Assembly: GCA_051984675.1 (NCBI GenBank) | Contig: JBPYFK010000020.1 | Coordinates: 124,001-188,000 of the forward strand | Direction: 5' to 3' | Length of the DNA stretch: 64,000 bases | DNA from: JBPYFK01 sp051984675 | Lineage (GTDB): Bacteria; Actinomycetota; Actinomycetes; Mycobacteriales; Pseudonocardiaceae | In this document: piece after piece, positions 1-8,639 of the stretch | Position numbering within the stretch: position 1 is the first letter of the stretch | How the letters are laid out: every line of letters starts with the position of its first letter | Position numbers and translations under genes: made by a program | The notes under the pieces: generated by a model | What the model was told of the DNA's origin: nothing | Database searches by the model: none | What the model saw: the letters and a program-made list of their open reading frames with translations, nothing else

Positions 1-534
1 GGTCGGCACGACGACGGTCGCCGCCTCGGGAAGCTGCTCCAGAATCTCCAAGCCGACGGTGCCTTGACCAGCCAGAACGTCGGGGTGGTCGAACGGGTGA
101 ATGAACTCGGCCCCGGTTTGGTCCGCGTATTCCCGTGCCGCTGACAACGTGTCCTCAAGAACAGCGCCTCGCGTCCGTACGTCGGCCCCGTACGACTTCG
201 TCGCTGCCAGTTTGGGGAGCGGGGCACGCTCAGGCATGAACACGGTCGATCGAATTCCGAGCAGTGACGCGGCCAGAGCCACACCTTGCGCATGGTTTCC
301 CGCGCTAGCTGCGACCACCCCTCTGCCACGCTGCTGCTCGGACAAGCCCAGCAGACGCACGTACGCCCCACGAAGTTTGAAAGACCCCGTGCGCTGCAGA
401 TTTTCGCACTTGAGATAGACCTCGCCGCCGCAGTACTCGCCGAGCACCCTCGAATGTTCCAGCGGAGTCGGCCGCGCCACCCCAGCTAGCTGCTCGCGGG
501 CGACACGGATGCTTTCGAGGCTGACCAGATCCAT
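1..534 (-). CDS. ilvA: threonine ammonia-lyase (threonine dehydratase), 5' part only
   Basis: Partial gene; the N-terminal 178 residues are read here and the rest lies beyond the left edge. PLP-dependent enzyme converting threonine to 2-oxobutyrate, the first step of isoleucine synthesis or threonine breakdown. The TGSFKLRGA motif carries the Schiff-base lysine, and ASAGNHAQGVA matches the phosphate-binding region of the fold-type II family. The start ATGGATCTGGTC gives a compact N-terminus typical of the family. Whether a C-terminal ACT regulatory domain (biosynthetic IlvA) is present cannot be seen, so the catabolic form is possible. Confidence 0.9.
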   Translation of the reverse strand, partial: MDLVSLESIRVAREQLAGVARPTPLEHSRVLGEYCGGEVYLKCENLQRTGSFKLRGAYVRLLGLSEQQRGRGVVAASAGNHAQGVALAASLLGIRSTVFMPERAPLPKLAATKSYGADVRTRGAVLEDTLSAAREYADQTGAEFIHPFDHPDVLAGQGTVGLEILEQLPEAATVVVPT

Positions 535-660
535 AGGCCAATCGTGCCAGCAAGACGCGAAAGCCGACGTCACGACGATGCTCAAGGTACTCTCGGAACC
601 ACGCCGCACGACCCGACCATCGTGCGGCAGTGGCGGCAGACCCAGCCACCTGGAGGGCAC

Positions 661-936
661 ATGGCACGGCTGGCATCGGCAGCGGACACTGTTCCGCTGA
701 TCACCGGCCTCGCCGTCGCTACCGTCTTGTCTGGGGCGGCGGTGTTTACTGTGGTCAGTTCAGGATGCGATCAGCCGGGCCGCTATCAGACGCGTGCCGA
801 CGGGATGGTCGAACTTGTCGGCGGTTGCCTTACCTCGAACGATCTCCCGGTGGTGCCACAGCAACGGTCGGCTCAAATGCCGCCACCCCCCACGGCGCGC
901 AGTCCGCACGCTGGCGAGCCGTCACTGGCGCCCTGA
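661..936 (+). CDS. small membrane-anchored hypothetical protein (91 aa)
   Basis: No function recognised. ATG 661 is preceded by a GGAGG-type ribosome binding site at good distance. The product has one hydrophobic segment (about residues 12-34, PLITGLAVATVLSGAAVFTV), a short extracellular-looking part with two cysteines (CDQPGRY, GGCL) that could form a disulfide, and a proline-rich tail. It lies between the divergent ilvA gene and the convergent metB gene. It could be a lipid-anchored or single-pass envelope protein. Coding status rests on the ribosome binding site, codon use and composition. Confidence 0.6.
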   Translation: MARLASAADTVPLITGLAVATVLSGAAVFTVVSSGCDQPGRYQTRADGMVELVGGCLTSNDLPVVPQQRSAQMPPPPTARSPHAGEPSLAP

Positions 937-981
937 CTGCGTGCGCCGTACGCGTCTGAGGCAAGTCAGGCGCCCGGCGCG

Positions 982-2121
982 TCATCCCAGTGCCGCGAGC
1001 AGGTCCGAGACCAGGTCATCAGCTTCTTCGATCCCGACGGACAGCCGCACCAGGTCACCGGGTACTTGCAAGACCGAGCCATTCGTACTCGCGTGCGTCA
1101 TTCTGCCCGGGTGTTCGATCAACGATTCCACGCCACCGAGTGACTCCGCGAGAGTGAAGAGTCGTGTGTGTGCACAAACTCGCAGGGCGGCATCGTCGCC
1201 GTCACGGTGGGTAAACGAGATCATGCCGCCGAATCGACGCATCTGCTTAGTCGCAATTTCGTGACCCGGGTGTTGCGGCAGGCCTGGATAGAAGATCCTA
1301 CCCACCTTGGGGTGTGACGAGAGGGCGTCGACCACACGCTCGGCGTTGTCGCAGTGACGTTCCATGCGGATGGCGAGCGTCTTGATGCCTCGCAAGGTCA
1401 GCCACGCATCGAACGGGCTGGGAACCGCACCAGCGCTGTTCTGCAGAAATGCGACCTGGGTTGCCAGTTCTTCGTCGGAAGTCACCACCGCGCCACCGAC
1501 GACGTCTGAATGGCCGCCAAGGTATTTGGTCGTCGAGTGAACGACCGCGTGGCAACCACTTTCAAGTGGCCGTTGGAGGTAGGGCGAAGCAAACGTGTTG
1601 TCGACGACAAGTTTCGTTTCTGCGTCGTGGGAAAGCTGTGCGAGCGCACCGATGTCGGCAATGTTGAGCAGCGGGTTGGTTGGCGTTTCGGCCCAGATAA
1701 CCTTGGTGGTCGGGCGAATCGCGGCTCGTACCGCGTCCACGTCGGCGAGTGGCACCGGGGTGTACTCAACGTCCCACGCCGTCAAGACCTTGTCGACCAG
1801 CCGAAAAGTTCCCCCGTAAGCGTCGTCAGGGATGATCAGATGATCGCCGGGGCGCAGAAGTGCACGCAGGACCGCGTCCGTCGCCGCCATTCCCGACGAG
1901 AAAGCACGCCCGTGAACGCCTCCCTCCAGGGACGCCAGGCACTCTTCGAGAGCCGTACGGGTCGGGTTGCCCGTGCGGGAGTATTCGTAACCGGCCCGCT
2001 GCCCTCCGACACCATCCTGAATGTAAGTGGAGGTCGCATGGATCGGAGGGATCACCGAACCGGTTGCGGGGTCGGCGTCCTGGCCAGCATGAATGGCGCG
2101 AGTGGCGAAGCCGTCGGTCAT
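982..2121 (-). CDS. metB: cystathionine gamma-synthase
   Basis: PLP enzyme of the Cys/Met metabolism family, 379 aa. It joins an O-acylated homoserine to cysteine to form cystathionine in methionine synthesis. Visible motifs are the N-terminal FATRAIHAGQ, the substrate-site YSRTGNPTR, and HSTTKYLGGHSDVVGG with the PLP lysine. VDNTFASPYLQ is also typical. Cystathionine gamma-lyase activity is possible because the two families overlap, and cbs nearby would allow reverse transsulfuration. It is downstream of the RDD gene on the same strand, separated by a terminator hairpin and an inverted-repeat unit. Confidence 0.93.
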   Translation of the reverse strand: MTDGFATRAIHAGQDADPATGSVIPPIHATSTYIQDGVGGQRAGYEYSRTGNPTRTALEECLASLEGGVHGRAFSSGMAATDAVLRALLRPGDHLIIPDDAYGGTFRLVDKVLTAWDVEYTPVPLADVDAVRAAIRPTTKVIWAETPTNPLLNIADIGALAQLSHDAETKLVVDNTFASPYLQRPLESGCHAVVHSTTKYLGGHSDVVGGAVVTSDEELATQVAFLQNSAGAVPSPFDAWLTLRGIKTLAIRMERHCDNAERVVDALSSHPKVGRIFYPGLPQHPGHEIATKQMRRFGGMISFTHRDGDDAALRVCAHTRLFTLAESLGGVESLIEHPGRMTHASTNGSVLQVPGDLVRLSVGIEEADDLVSDLLAALG

Positions 2122-2230
2122 GCCGCAAAGCTTACGACCCCCTCGACGGGCAACCTCCGCCCGCCTTCCCGATCCGCCGCAACCGATGTGCGCGCCTGGT
2201 CAGCTCATCGGTCACGGCTGGGGCAGGGTG

Positions 2231-2277
2231 GTGAAAGACGCTTTCACTGCGTCAGATGCGGTGAAAGCGTCTTTCAC
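2231..2277. repeat. intergenic inverted-repeat unit (A-B pair)
   Basis: Form A GTGAAAGACGCTTTCAC at 2231-2247 and its exact reverse complement GTGAAAGCGTCTTTCAC at 2261-2277, 13 bp apart. This is the type unit of the family. It lies about 110 bp upstream of metB and downstream of the RDD gene. Confidence 0.9.
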
Positions 2278-2295
2278 CACCCCGACCGCAAAGCC

Positions 2296-2336
2296 AGCAG
2301 CCCTCGGTCACGACAGCGACAGAACCGAGGGCTGCT
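2296..2336 (-). terminator. terminator hairpin after the RDD gene
   Basis: Perfect 13-bp inverted repeat (2296-2308 and 2324-2336) with a 15-nt loop, G+C-rich stem, 48 bp past the stop of the RDD gene. There is no long U tract, as is usual for actinobacterial terminators. Confidence 0.7.
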
Positions 2337-2383
2337 GCGAAGCAACTCAGCGGTAGCCCGCTGAGACTGGCCTCACCGACGTC

Positions 2384-3598
2384 TCACCACTGCGGCGGCT
2401 GACCTGGCCGCTGCGGCGGCGGATAGGAACCCGGCTGCTGCGGCGGCTGCGGAAAACCGCCTGGCTGGCTGGGCGGGAACCCACCGGCCTGCCCCGGCTG
2501 CGGACCGAAACCGCCCTGCTGGGGCGGCTGCGGCTGGCCGAACTGCTGCGTCGCCTGCGGCGGCTGACTACCCGGCTGCCCAAACGGCGGCTGGCTCGGA
2601 CCGGAAGCGCCAAACGGCTGCCCCGGGCCCATGTGCGGACCGCCGTTGACCGGTTCGGCCGGAACGACCAGGGTCTTCATGATCTTGTCCGCCCACGTCT
2701 GGTTCTTTTCGTCCCACAAGGGCCAGAGGAAACCCAGGTTGCAGGGGAGCTGGTCAAGAATGTGCACGATCTGGCGAAGGAAAGCCGAACCGAAACCAAC
2801 GGGCTGTCCGGTCTCCTCGCTGACCAGCTTGGTCTTGGCGACCGTCTTCCCGATGGTTTGACCGGTGGTGCCCTGCTTGTAACCGAAGTTCCAGACCAGG
2901 TACGCGATATAGAGGACCCAAGTGAGCCCCTGGACCAGTCCGTTGCCGACGCCGAAGAGGATCCCCAGCACCACACCGGGCACCAGGTAGTCGAGAAGCC
3001 AGGCCAGAGCCCGGGTTCCCCATTCGACTGGCGCACCCACCTGACCACCGGGCATGAAACCGGGCTGCGGGTAGGGCGAGGACGGCGGTGGGGGCGCCGC
3101 GTTGAATCCCGCCTGTGCCGGCGGCGGAAACGGGGGCTGCTGTGCCTGGAACCCGCCGCTGGGCATGCCCGGCTGACCGGCCTGTGCGGGGAAACCGCCA
3201 GGCTGGCTCTGTGTCCCGGGCTGTGTGTACATCGGCTGCGGGGGTTGCATCGACGGCGGGACGACCTGCGTGGAGTCACCGCCACCCGGCTGCCGCCCAG
3301 CCAAGCCGGGCTGCTCATACATGGGTTGCGGGGGTTGCATCGACGGCGGGACGACCTGCGTGGAGTCACCGCCAGCCTGTCCTTGCGCAGGTTGCTGCGG
3401 GGGCCTAACCACCTGAGTGGAGTCCGCGCCGGACGACTGGTCATCGCTGGGAGTTTGTCCGCTCAACCGCGCCGAGATCATCTGCGTGGAGTTGGAGTTA
3501 GTGCTGTTGTCAGCAGGAGGACCTGACGGCTGCTGGCCAGCAGCAGGATTCTGCTGCTGGCCCTGCTGGCCTCCGTCAGGTGGCTGCGGAGAACTCAT
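2384..3598 (-). CDS. proline/glutamine-rich RDD-family membrane protein
   Basis: 404 aa. The first ~180 residues are disordered, rich in Pro, Gln and Gly, with repeated DSTQVV motifs. An RDD domain follows (about residues 185-310; starts PVEWGTRALAWLLDYL, with hydrophobic spans and DKIMKT near its end), then a ~100-residue Pro/Gln-rich tail. The same type of gene sits between cbs and metB in mycobacteria, where it is called the proline-rich antigen Pra. A role as an envelope protein is likely, but the biochemical function of RDD domains is poorly defined. DSTQVV units resemble the phospho-threonine sites recognised by FHA domains (inference). Two 57-bp copies at 3228-3284 and 3318-3374 encode one duplicated stretch. 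Confidence 0.85.
   Translation of the reverse strand: MSSPQPPDGGQQGQQQNPAAGQQPSGPPADNSTNSNSTQMISARLSGQTPSDDQSSGADSTQVVRPPQQPAQGQAGGDSTQVVPPSMQPPQPMYEQPGLAGRQPGGGDSTQVVPPSMQPPQPMYTQPGTQSQPGGFPAQAGQPGMPSGGFQAQQPPFPPPAQAGFNAAPPPPSSPYPQPGFMPGGQVGAPVEWGTRALAWLLDYLVPGVVLGILFGVGNGLVQGLTWVLYIAYLVWNFGYKQGTTGQTIGKTVAKTKLVSEETGQPVGFGSAFLRQIVHILDQLPCNLGFLWPLWDEKNQTWADKIMKTLVVPAEPVNGGPHMGPGQPFGASGPSQPPFGQPGSQPPQATQQFGQPQPPQQGGFGPQPGQAGGFPPSQPGGFPQPPQQPGSYPPPQRPGQPPQW
3228..3374. repeat. 90-bp-period duplication inside the RDD gene
   Basis: Copies at 3228-3284 and 3318-3374 differ at about two positions over 57 bp. Both encode DSTQVVPPSMQPPQPMY, so the repeat is in frame and expands the disordered N-terminal region. 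Confidence 0.85.
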
Positions 3599-3694
3599 CG
3601 CTTTTCTTGACCCCCTTGGGCATGAACCTGGGCATTACGTCACGCACACGCTATCCGATCTCGTTGGAGCGTAGTGGTGTTGCGTCACGATCCC

Positions 3695-5065
3695 TTATCG
3701 CCCGGCGATGAAACCGAGCACATCCTGTCGGGTTACCACGCCCGCCGGTTTCCCATCAATGAGCACCATCGCACCGTCCGCGTTGGCCAGTGCCGACATC
3801 GCTGACGTGATGTCCTCCCCTGCGCCGATGGTCGGCAGGGGTGGGGACATGTGTGCCTCGACCCGATCGGCAAGGTTGGCCCGCCCGGCGAAGAGCGCGT
3901 CGAGCAGGTCCCGCTCGTTGACCGCCCCCGCGACCTCGGCGGCCATTACCGGGGGTTCGGCGTTGACGACCGGCATCTGGGAAACGCCGAACTCGCGAAG
4001 AATCGCGACGGCTTCGGCCACGGTTTCGTTCGGGTGCACATGGACGAGTTCCGGCAGTGTGCCGTCCTTGCGACGGAGGACGTCGCCGACGGCGCCGCCG
4101 CTGTGGTCGGGCGAGAGGAATCCGTAGGACGCCATCCAGGAGTCGTTGAAAACCTTGGTGAGGTACCCGCGGCCTCCATCGGGCAGAAGCACAACCACCA
4201 CGTCGTCTGGACTGGCTTTCTCCGCGACCCGCAGCGCTCCCGCCACCGCCATGCCGCAGGAACCACCGACCAGCAGCGCCTCCTGCTGGGCGAGCTTCCT
4301 GGTCATACCGAAGGAGTCGGCGTCCGAGATCGGAAGGATCTCGTCGCAGATGTCGCGGTCATACGTCGTCGGCCAGAAGTCCTCGCCGACGCCTTCCACG
4401 AGGTAAGGACGACCGTTGCCGCCGGAATAGACCGAGCCCTCGGGGTCCGCTCCGATAATCTTCACTCGACCGTCCGATACCTCTTTGAGGTACCGTCCAG
4501 TACCGGAAATAGTACCTCCAGTACCGATCCCGGCGACGAAGTGCGTGATCCGCCCTTCGGTTTGGCGCCAGATTTCGGGGCCGGTAGAGAGGTAGTGCGA
4601 TTCAGGGTTCGCGGGATTGGCGTACTGGTCGGGTTTCCATGCGCCCTCGATCTCACGGACAAGCCGGTCGGAAACCTTGTAATAGGAATCCTCGTGGTCG
4701 GGCGGCACCGCCGTAGGGCACACGACTACGTCCGCGCCATATGCCTTGAGAACGTTGCGCTTGTCTTCGCTGACCTTGTCCGGGCAGACGAAGACGCAGC
4801 GGTAGCCCTTACGCTGAGCGACCATTGCGAGTCCGACCCCCGTGTTTCCCGAGGTGGGCTCAACGATCGTGCCCCCGGGGCGCAGCGCACCCGAGGCTTC
4901 CGCGGCTTCGACCATGCGCAACGCGATTCGGTCTTTCACGCTGCCGCCGGGGTTCAGGTACTCGACCTTGGCGAGCACCGGCGCGGGGGCGCCTACCCCG
5001 ACCGAGTTCAGTCTCACCAAAGGGGTGTCGCCCACTAGGTCGATGACGTGTTCGACGTACTCCAC
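3695..5065 (-). CDS. cbs: cystathionine beta-synthase
   Basis: 456 aa. Condenses serine (or an activated serine) with homocysteine to cystathionine, or acts as a cysteine-synthase-like enzyme. An N-terminal PLP domain carries KVEYLNPGGSVKDRIA (PLP lysine) and PTSGNTGVGLA. The C-terminal tandem CBS pair (about residues 325-455) contains VSQMPVV and the terminal GVVTRQDVLGFI. It closely resembles M. tuberculosis Rv1077. The GTG at 5065 is chosen because a GAGAGGA site lies 8 nt upstream and the product then begins MEYVEHVIDLVGDTPL as in homologues; a GTG at 5113 in the same frame is an alternative. It precedes the RDD gene and metB on the same strand. Confidence 0.94.
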   Translation of the reverse strand: MEYVEHVIDLVGDTPLVRLNSVGVGAPAPVLAKVEYLNPGGSVKDRIALRMVEAAEASGALRPGGTIVEPTSGNTGVGLAMVAQRKGYRCVFVCPDKVSEDKRNVLKAYGADVVVCPTAVPPDHEDSYYKVSDRLVREIEGAWKPDQYANPANPESHYLSTGPEIWRQTEGRITHFVAGIGTGGTISGTGRYLKEVSDGRVKIIGADPEGSVYSGGNGRPYLVEGVGEDFWPTTYDRDICDEILPISDADSFGMTRKLAQQEALLVGGSCGMAVAGALRVAEKASPDDVVVVLLPDGGRGYLTKVFNDSWMASYGFLSPDHSGGAVGDVLRRKDGTLPELVHVHPNETVAEAVAILREFGVSQMPVVNAEPPVMAAEVAGAVNERDLLDALFAGRANLADRVEAHMSPPLPTIGAGEDITSAMSALANADGAMVLIDGKPAGVVTRQDVLGFIAGR

Positions 5066-5193
5066 CGGAGCGGTCCTCTCGCTTTCTGGAACGGTGACCC
5101 TGAGCTTAACCACCCATCTGGTCGTTAACCCACCTGGTCGTACGCGCGGCGACGTCGGCCCGGAAATGTCCCTGAATGAGGGTTTACTGGATA

Positions 5194-5240
5194 GTGAAGG
5201 ACGCGTTCACCGCTGATTGCGGAGCGAACTCGTCTTTCAC
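5194..5240. repeat. intergenic inverted-repeat unit (A-B pair)
   Basis: A-like core GTGAAGGACGCGTTCAC at 5194-5210 and a B-like core GCGAACTCGTCTTTCAC at 5224-5240, 13 bp apart. It sits between the divergent cbs and GDSL genes, so it cannot be a shared 3' terminator there. Confidence 0.85.
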
Positions 5241-5312
5241 CGATGCGCAGCGCCGACCGGCTCACCAGTGGCGTTGAAGCGCGTCTACCGGCGCGACGGC
5301 GGGGAGGACGGA

Positions 5313-6242
5313 GTGATCAGACTCAGGGCTCTTCGGCTTGCGGCGGCTGCCGCGGGCACGGTCGGTGGCGTGTCGGGTGCTGTATACGGGTTGCTGAATG
5401 AACAACAGCGTCGGGCGCGCCGGGTCATCGGTCCGCCCGAGAACGCGCCACTTCGTGCGGATGGCATTCACCTACCCTCCGGCGAGGGCCCGATCCCGCG
5501 CTCTGAGCTGCCTGAGGGCACTCCTCCACCGCTGCGGTTCGTGGTGTTGGGCGACTCGGCGGCAGCTGGCCTCGGCGTGAACTTCCCAGACGAGTTGTTG
5601 GGCGTACGGCTTGCGCGTGGTCTCGCGGCGGAAACCGAACGTCCGGTCCAGTTGAGGACCTACGCGGTCGTAGGTAGCACGAGTCTCGAACTGGAGGCAC
5701 AGGTCGAGGCCGTCTTGGCGCAGCGGCCGGACGCGGCCTTGGTCATCATCGGTGCTAACGACGTCACCTCACGGTTGCCGATGAGGCAAAGCGCGGATCT
5801 GATCGCCCGCGCGGTGTCGCTCCTTCGCGCGGACGGTATCGGCGTGGTCGTGGGAACCTGCCCGGACCTCGGCGCGATCAGGCCAATCCCGCAGCCGCTG
5901 CGCTCGATTGCCCGTACTCGGAGCCTGGCCCTCGGGCGCCACCAGCGAAGGGCGGTCGAGGCAGCGGGCGGATACGCGGTTCCACTGGCTGATCTGCTGG
6001 CGCCGGAGTTCCTTGCCAAGCCGACCGAGTATTTCAGCCCAGATCGCTTCCATCCGTCTGCCGCTGGTTACGAAGCCACTGCTGCGGTGGTGCTACCGGC
6101 TCTGTGTCACGCCATCGGCGCGTGGGAGGGCAGTCCCCTTCCGGTGGCACCGACCCGGTCCGCGGCGGTCGAGGCCAGGAGGCCCACACGGCGGTTGGTG
6201 GCGCGCCTGAATCGCCGCCTCCGCCGGCGCTCCCGGATGTGA
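5313..6242 (+). CDS. GDSL/SGNH-family secreted or membrane-anchored hydrolase
   Basis: 309 aa. Probable esterase/lipase of the SGNH superfamily, the counterpart of M. tuberculosis Rv1075c. An N-terminal hydrophobic segment (LAAAAAGTVGGVSGAVYGLL) acts as signal or anchor. Catalytic blocks are VVLGDSAAAGLG (Ser), GANDVTS (oxyanion Asn) and DRFHPSAAGYEATA (Asp and His). The C-terminus is strongly basic (RRLRRRSRM). The GTG at 5313 is preceded by GGGGAGG at 5-nt spacing; longer in-frame starts run into the repeat and are unlikely. The natural substrate is unknown. Confidence 0.85.
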   Translation: MIRLRALRLAAAAAGTVGGVSGAVYGLLNEQQRRARRVIGPPENAPLRADGIHLPSGEGPIPRSELPEGTPPPLRFVVLGDSAAAGLGVNFPDELLGVRLARGLAAETERPVQLRTYAVVGSTSLELEAQVEAVLAQRPDAALVIIGANDVTSRLPMRQSADLIARAVSLLRADGIGVVVGTCPDLGAIRPIPQPLRSIARTRSLALGRHQRRAVEAAGGYAVPLADLLAPEFLAKPTEYFSPDRFHPSAAGYEATAAVVLPALCHAIGAWEGSPLPVAPTRSAAVEARRPTRRLVARLNRRLRRRSRM

Positions 6243-6276
6243 GCAGGAAAGGGCTGGTGGCGTGCTCGGGAATGCA

Positions 6277-6322
6277 GTGAAGGACGCGTTCACCGCACGG
6301 AAGCAGTGAACGCGTCCTTCGC
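6277..6322. repeat. intergenic inverted-repeat unit (A-B pair)
   Basis: A-like GTGAAGGACGCGTTCAC at 6277-6293 and B-like GTGAACGCGTCCTTCGC at 6306-6322, 12 bp apart. B is the reverse complement of A except for one base, even though A differs from the family consensus at two positions. Confidence 0.9.
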
Positions 6323-6333
6323 CACAATGACAC

Positions 6334-6430
6334 ACCGACCAGTCGGTTTCTAATCTGGTCTGGTGACGCTGCTCACCGCGTGAAGCCTCGCCTGGCGCTT
6401 AAGGTGGCCAGCAGCTATTACCGACCGGTA
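6334..6430 (+). promoter_or_regulatory. two operator-like palindromes upstream of the thiolase gene
   Basis: ACCGAC-CA-GTCGGT at 6334-6347 and TACCG-AC-CGGTA at 6419-6430, the second only 22 bp before the thiolase ATG. The shared ACCGACC core suggests one dimeric regulator, most likely TetR-type. The regulator cannot be named from sequence alone. Confidence 0.45.
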
Positions 6431-6452
6431 GACAACAGAGGAGTTGCCCACC

Positions 6453-7673
6453 ATGCCCGAAGCAGTCATCGTCTCGGCAGCCCGTTCACCTATCGGCCGC
6501 GCGGGGAAAGGGTCGCTGGTCGATGTGCGACCCGATGACCTCGCCGCCCAGATCGTCCGTGCCGCACTGGACAAGGTTCCCGAGCTCGACCCGACCGACA
6601 TCGACGACCTCATGCTCGGCTGTGGCCTGCCCGGTGGGGAGCAGGGCTACAACATGGCCCGAGTGGTTTCCGTCCTGGCCGGCTACGACCACTTGCCCGG
6701 CTGCACTGTCACCCGCTACTGCTCGTCGAGCCTGCAGACCAGCCGTATGGCTCTGCACGCGATCAAAGCTGGCGAGGGTGACGTGTTCATCAGCGCCGGT
6801 GTCGAGATGGTGTCGCGGTACGCGAAGGGCAACTCTGACTCGCTGCCAGACACGCAGAACCCGGTGTTCGACGAAGCCCAGGCCCGCACTCAGCAGGTGG
6901 CCGAAGAGGGCGCCGAGACCTGGACTGATCCCCGCGCCTTCGACAAGGTGCCCGACATCTACATCCCGATGGGGCAAACAGCGGAAAACCTGGCCCGCGC
7001 CAAGGGCATCAGCCGAGACGAGATGGACGATTTCGGCGTTCGCTCGCAGAACCGGGCCGAGAAGGCCATTGCTGATGGCTTCTGGGCACGGGAGATCACT
7101 CCAGTCACAACGCCGTCCGGTAAGAAGGTCGATGCCGACGACGGGCCACGGGCGGGTGTCACCAAGGAGGCCGTGTCTGGGCTCAAGCCTGTCTTCCGAC
7201 CGGACGGACGGGTCACCGCGGCGAACTGCTGCCCGCTCAACGACGGTGCTGCTGCGCTGGTCATCATGAGCGACACCAAGGCCCAGCAGCTCGGTGTGAC
7301 CCCGCTGGCGCGAATCGTGTCGACCGGTGTCTCCGCCCTGTCGCCCGAGATCATGGGGCTCGGCCCAGTGGAAGCGTCGAAACGGGCACTCGCCAACGCT
7401 GGGATGAGCATCGGCGACATGGACCTCGTCGAGATCAACGAGGCGTTCGCCGCGCAGGTCATCCCTTCGTACCAGGAACTGGGCATCCCGCTGGAGAAGC
7501 TCAACGTCAACGGCGGGGCCATCGCGGTCGGACACCCCTTCGGTATGACGGGTGCTCGTATCACGACCACGTTGATCAACTCGTTGCAGTGGCACGACAA
7601 GCAGTTCGGGCTGGAAACGATGTGCGTGGGAGGCGGACAGGGCATGGCCATGGTCCTGGAACGGCTGAGCTAA
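6453..7673 (+). CDS. fadA: acetyl-CoA acetyltransferase / 3-ketoacyl-CoA thiolase
   Basis: 406 aa thiolase, counterpart of mycobacterial FadA3 by context (next to the GDSL gene and cbs). It cleaves 3-ketoacyl-CoA with CoA in beta-oxidation, or condenses two acetyl-CoA. The nucleophilic cysteine is Cys90 in TRYCSSSLQTS. The second catalytic set is in VGHPFGMTGAR (His) and MCVGGGQGMA (Cys). AGAGGAG precedes the ATG by 9 nt. Two operator-like palindromes in the promoter suggest control by a fatty-acid-type repressor. Chain-length preference cannot be read from the sequence. Confidence 0.93.
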   Translation: MPEAVIVSAARSPIGRAGKGSLVDVRPDDLAAQIVRAALDKVPELDPTDIDDLMLGCGLPGGEQGYNMARVVSVLAGYDHLPGCTVTRYCSSSLQTSRMALHAIKAGEGDVFISAGVEMVSRYAKGNSDSLPDTQNPVFDEAQARTQQVAEEGAETWTDPRAFDKVPDIYIPMGQTAENLARAKGISRDEMDDFGVRSQNRAEKAIADGFWAREITPVTTPSGKKVDADDGPRAGVTKEAVSGLKPVFRPDGRVTAANCCPLNDGAAALVIMSDTKAQQLGVTPLARIVSTGVSALSPEIMGLGPVEASKRALANAGMSIGDMDLVEINEAFAAQVIPSYQELGIPLEKLNVNGGAIAVGHPFGMTGARITTTLINSLQWHDKQFGLETMCVGGGQGMAMVLERLS

Positions 7674-7712
7674 CGCCGTTCACCGCGGGGGCCGCTTGTT
7701 GCGGTGAATCTG

Positions 7713-7759
7713 GTGAACGACGAGTTCACTGCACGAAGTGGAGTGAACTCGTCGTTCAC
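7713..7759. repeat. intergenic inverted-repeat unit (A-B pair)
   Basis: GTGAACGACGAGTTCAC at 7713-7729 and GTGAACTCGTCGTTCAC at 7743-7759, 13 bp apart. The arms are exact reverse complements although both depart from the family consensus, a clear case of matched change. Lies between the convergent fadA and Bax-inhibitor genes. Confidence 0.92.
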
Positions 7760-7777
7760 CGCACCTGGACACAGAAT

Positions 7778-7808
7778 GGCGCCTGCCGATAGATCCTCGG
7801 CAGGCGCC
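7778..7808. terminator. bidirectional terminator hairpin
   Basis: Perfect 12-bp inverted repeat (7778-7789 and 7797-7808, GGCGCCTGCCGA arm) with a 7-nt loop between convergent genes; it can serve both. Confidence 0.7.
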
Positions 7809-7832
7809 TGACGTCTATCTGGGCTGCTCGCG

Positions 7833-8639
7833 CTATCTGTTCTGGAAGTACGAGAGCAGCCGGAGAATCTCCAGGTACAGCCACACCAAGGTGGTCATCA
7901 GGCCGAACGCGATGTACCAGGCGAACTTCGCGTCGACTCCGCTGCGCAGGGCACGATCGGCGGCGTCGAAGTCAAGCAGGAAGCTGAAAGCGGCGATGCC
8001 GATGCACAGCAGGCTGAACGCGATTCCCAGAGAGCCACCGGAACGCAGCCCGAGCCCGCCCGCGACGAAGAAGCTCGCGATGAGATTGACCAGCATCAAC
8101 ACGAAAACGCCGGCGATCGCTCCGATGATCCACTTGGTGAGCTTCGGCGTGACCCGGACGGCCCCGGTCTTGTACACGACCAGCATCGCGGCGAACACCC
8201 CGATCGTCCCCGCGATGGCCTCCATCACGATCCCCGGACCAATCGACCGGGACAGAGCGATCAGGTAGCTGATCCCCCCGAGGAACACACCCTCCACCGC
8301 GGAGTAAGCGATGACCAGCCCCGGGTTGACGCTCCGGCGGAAGATGATGACCAGCGACAGCACCAGGCCGATCACAGCGGCCGGCAACGCCAGAACAAGG
8401 GCCGCTCGCCCCCCGACCAGGAAGGTCGCCGCACCGGTGCCGACAGCGATAGCGAGGGTGATCGCGGTCTTGGTGACCACGTCATCGATGGTCATCGGGC
8501 GCCCGGCCAGCGTTGGCGCCGCCGGGGCCGCCCCGAAGCCTCGTCCGTAACCGGCTCCCTGGGCACCGCCGTAGTTGAAGTTCGCATACCCGCCACCGGT
8601 CGGCAGGTTCCTGAACGCGGGGTTGCTCGTCGTGCGCAA
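7833..8639 (-). CDS. Bax inhibitor-1/YccA-family membrane protein
   Basis: 268 aa. The N-terminal ~70 residues are soluble and Gly/Asn-rich (RTTSNPAFRNLPTGGGY), followed by about seven hydrophobic segments and the terminal LEILRLLSYFQNR typical of this family. Bacterial members of the TMBIM/YccA group are thought to act as leak channels or protease modulators; the actinobacterial role is undefined. The TTG at 8639 is chosen because AGGAGG lies 5 nt upstream and homologues start MRTTSNP; a longer frame to 8765 lacks such a site. Confidence 0.85.
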   Translation of the reverse strand: MRTTSNPAFRNLPTGGGYANFNYGGAQGAGYGRGFGAAPAAPTLAGRPMTIDDVVTKTAITLAIAVGTGAATFLVGGRAALVLALPAAVIGLVLSLVIIFRRSVNPGLVIAYSAVEGVFLGGISYLIALSRSIGPGIVMEAIAGTIGVFAAMLVVYKTGAVRVTPKLTKWIIGAIAGVFVLMLVNLIASFFVAGGLGLRSGGSLGIAFSLLCIGIAAFSFLLDFDAADRALRSGVDAKFAWYIAFGLMTTLVWLYLEILRLLSYFQNR

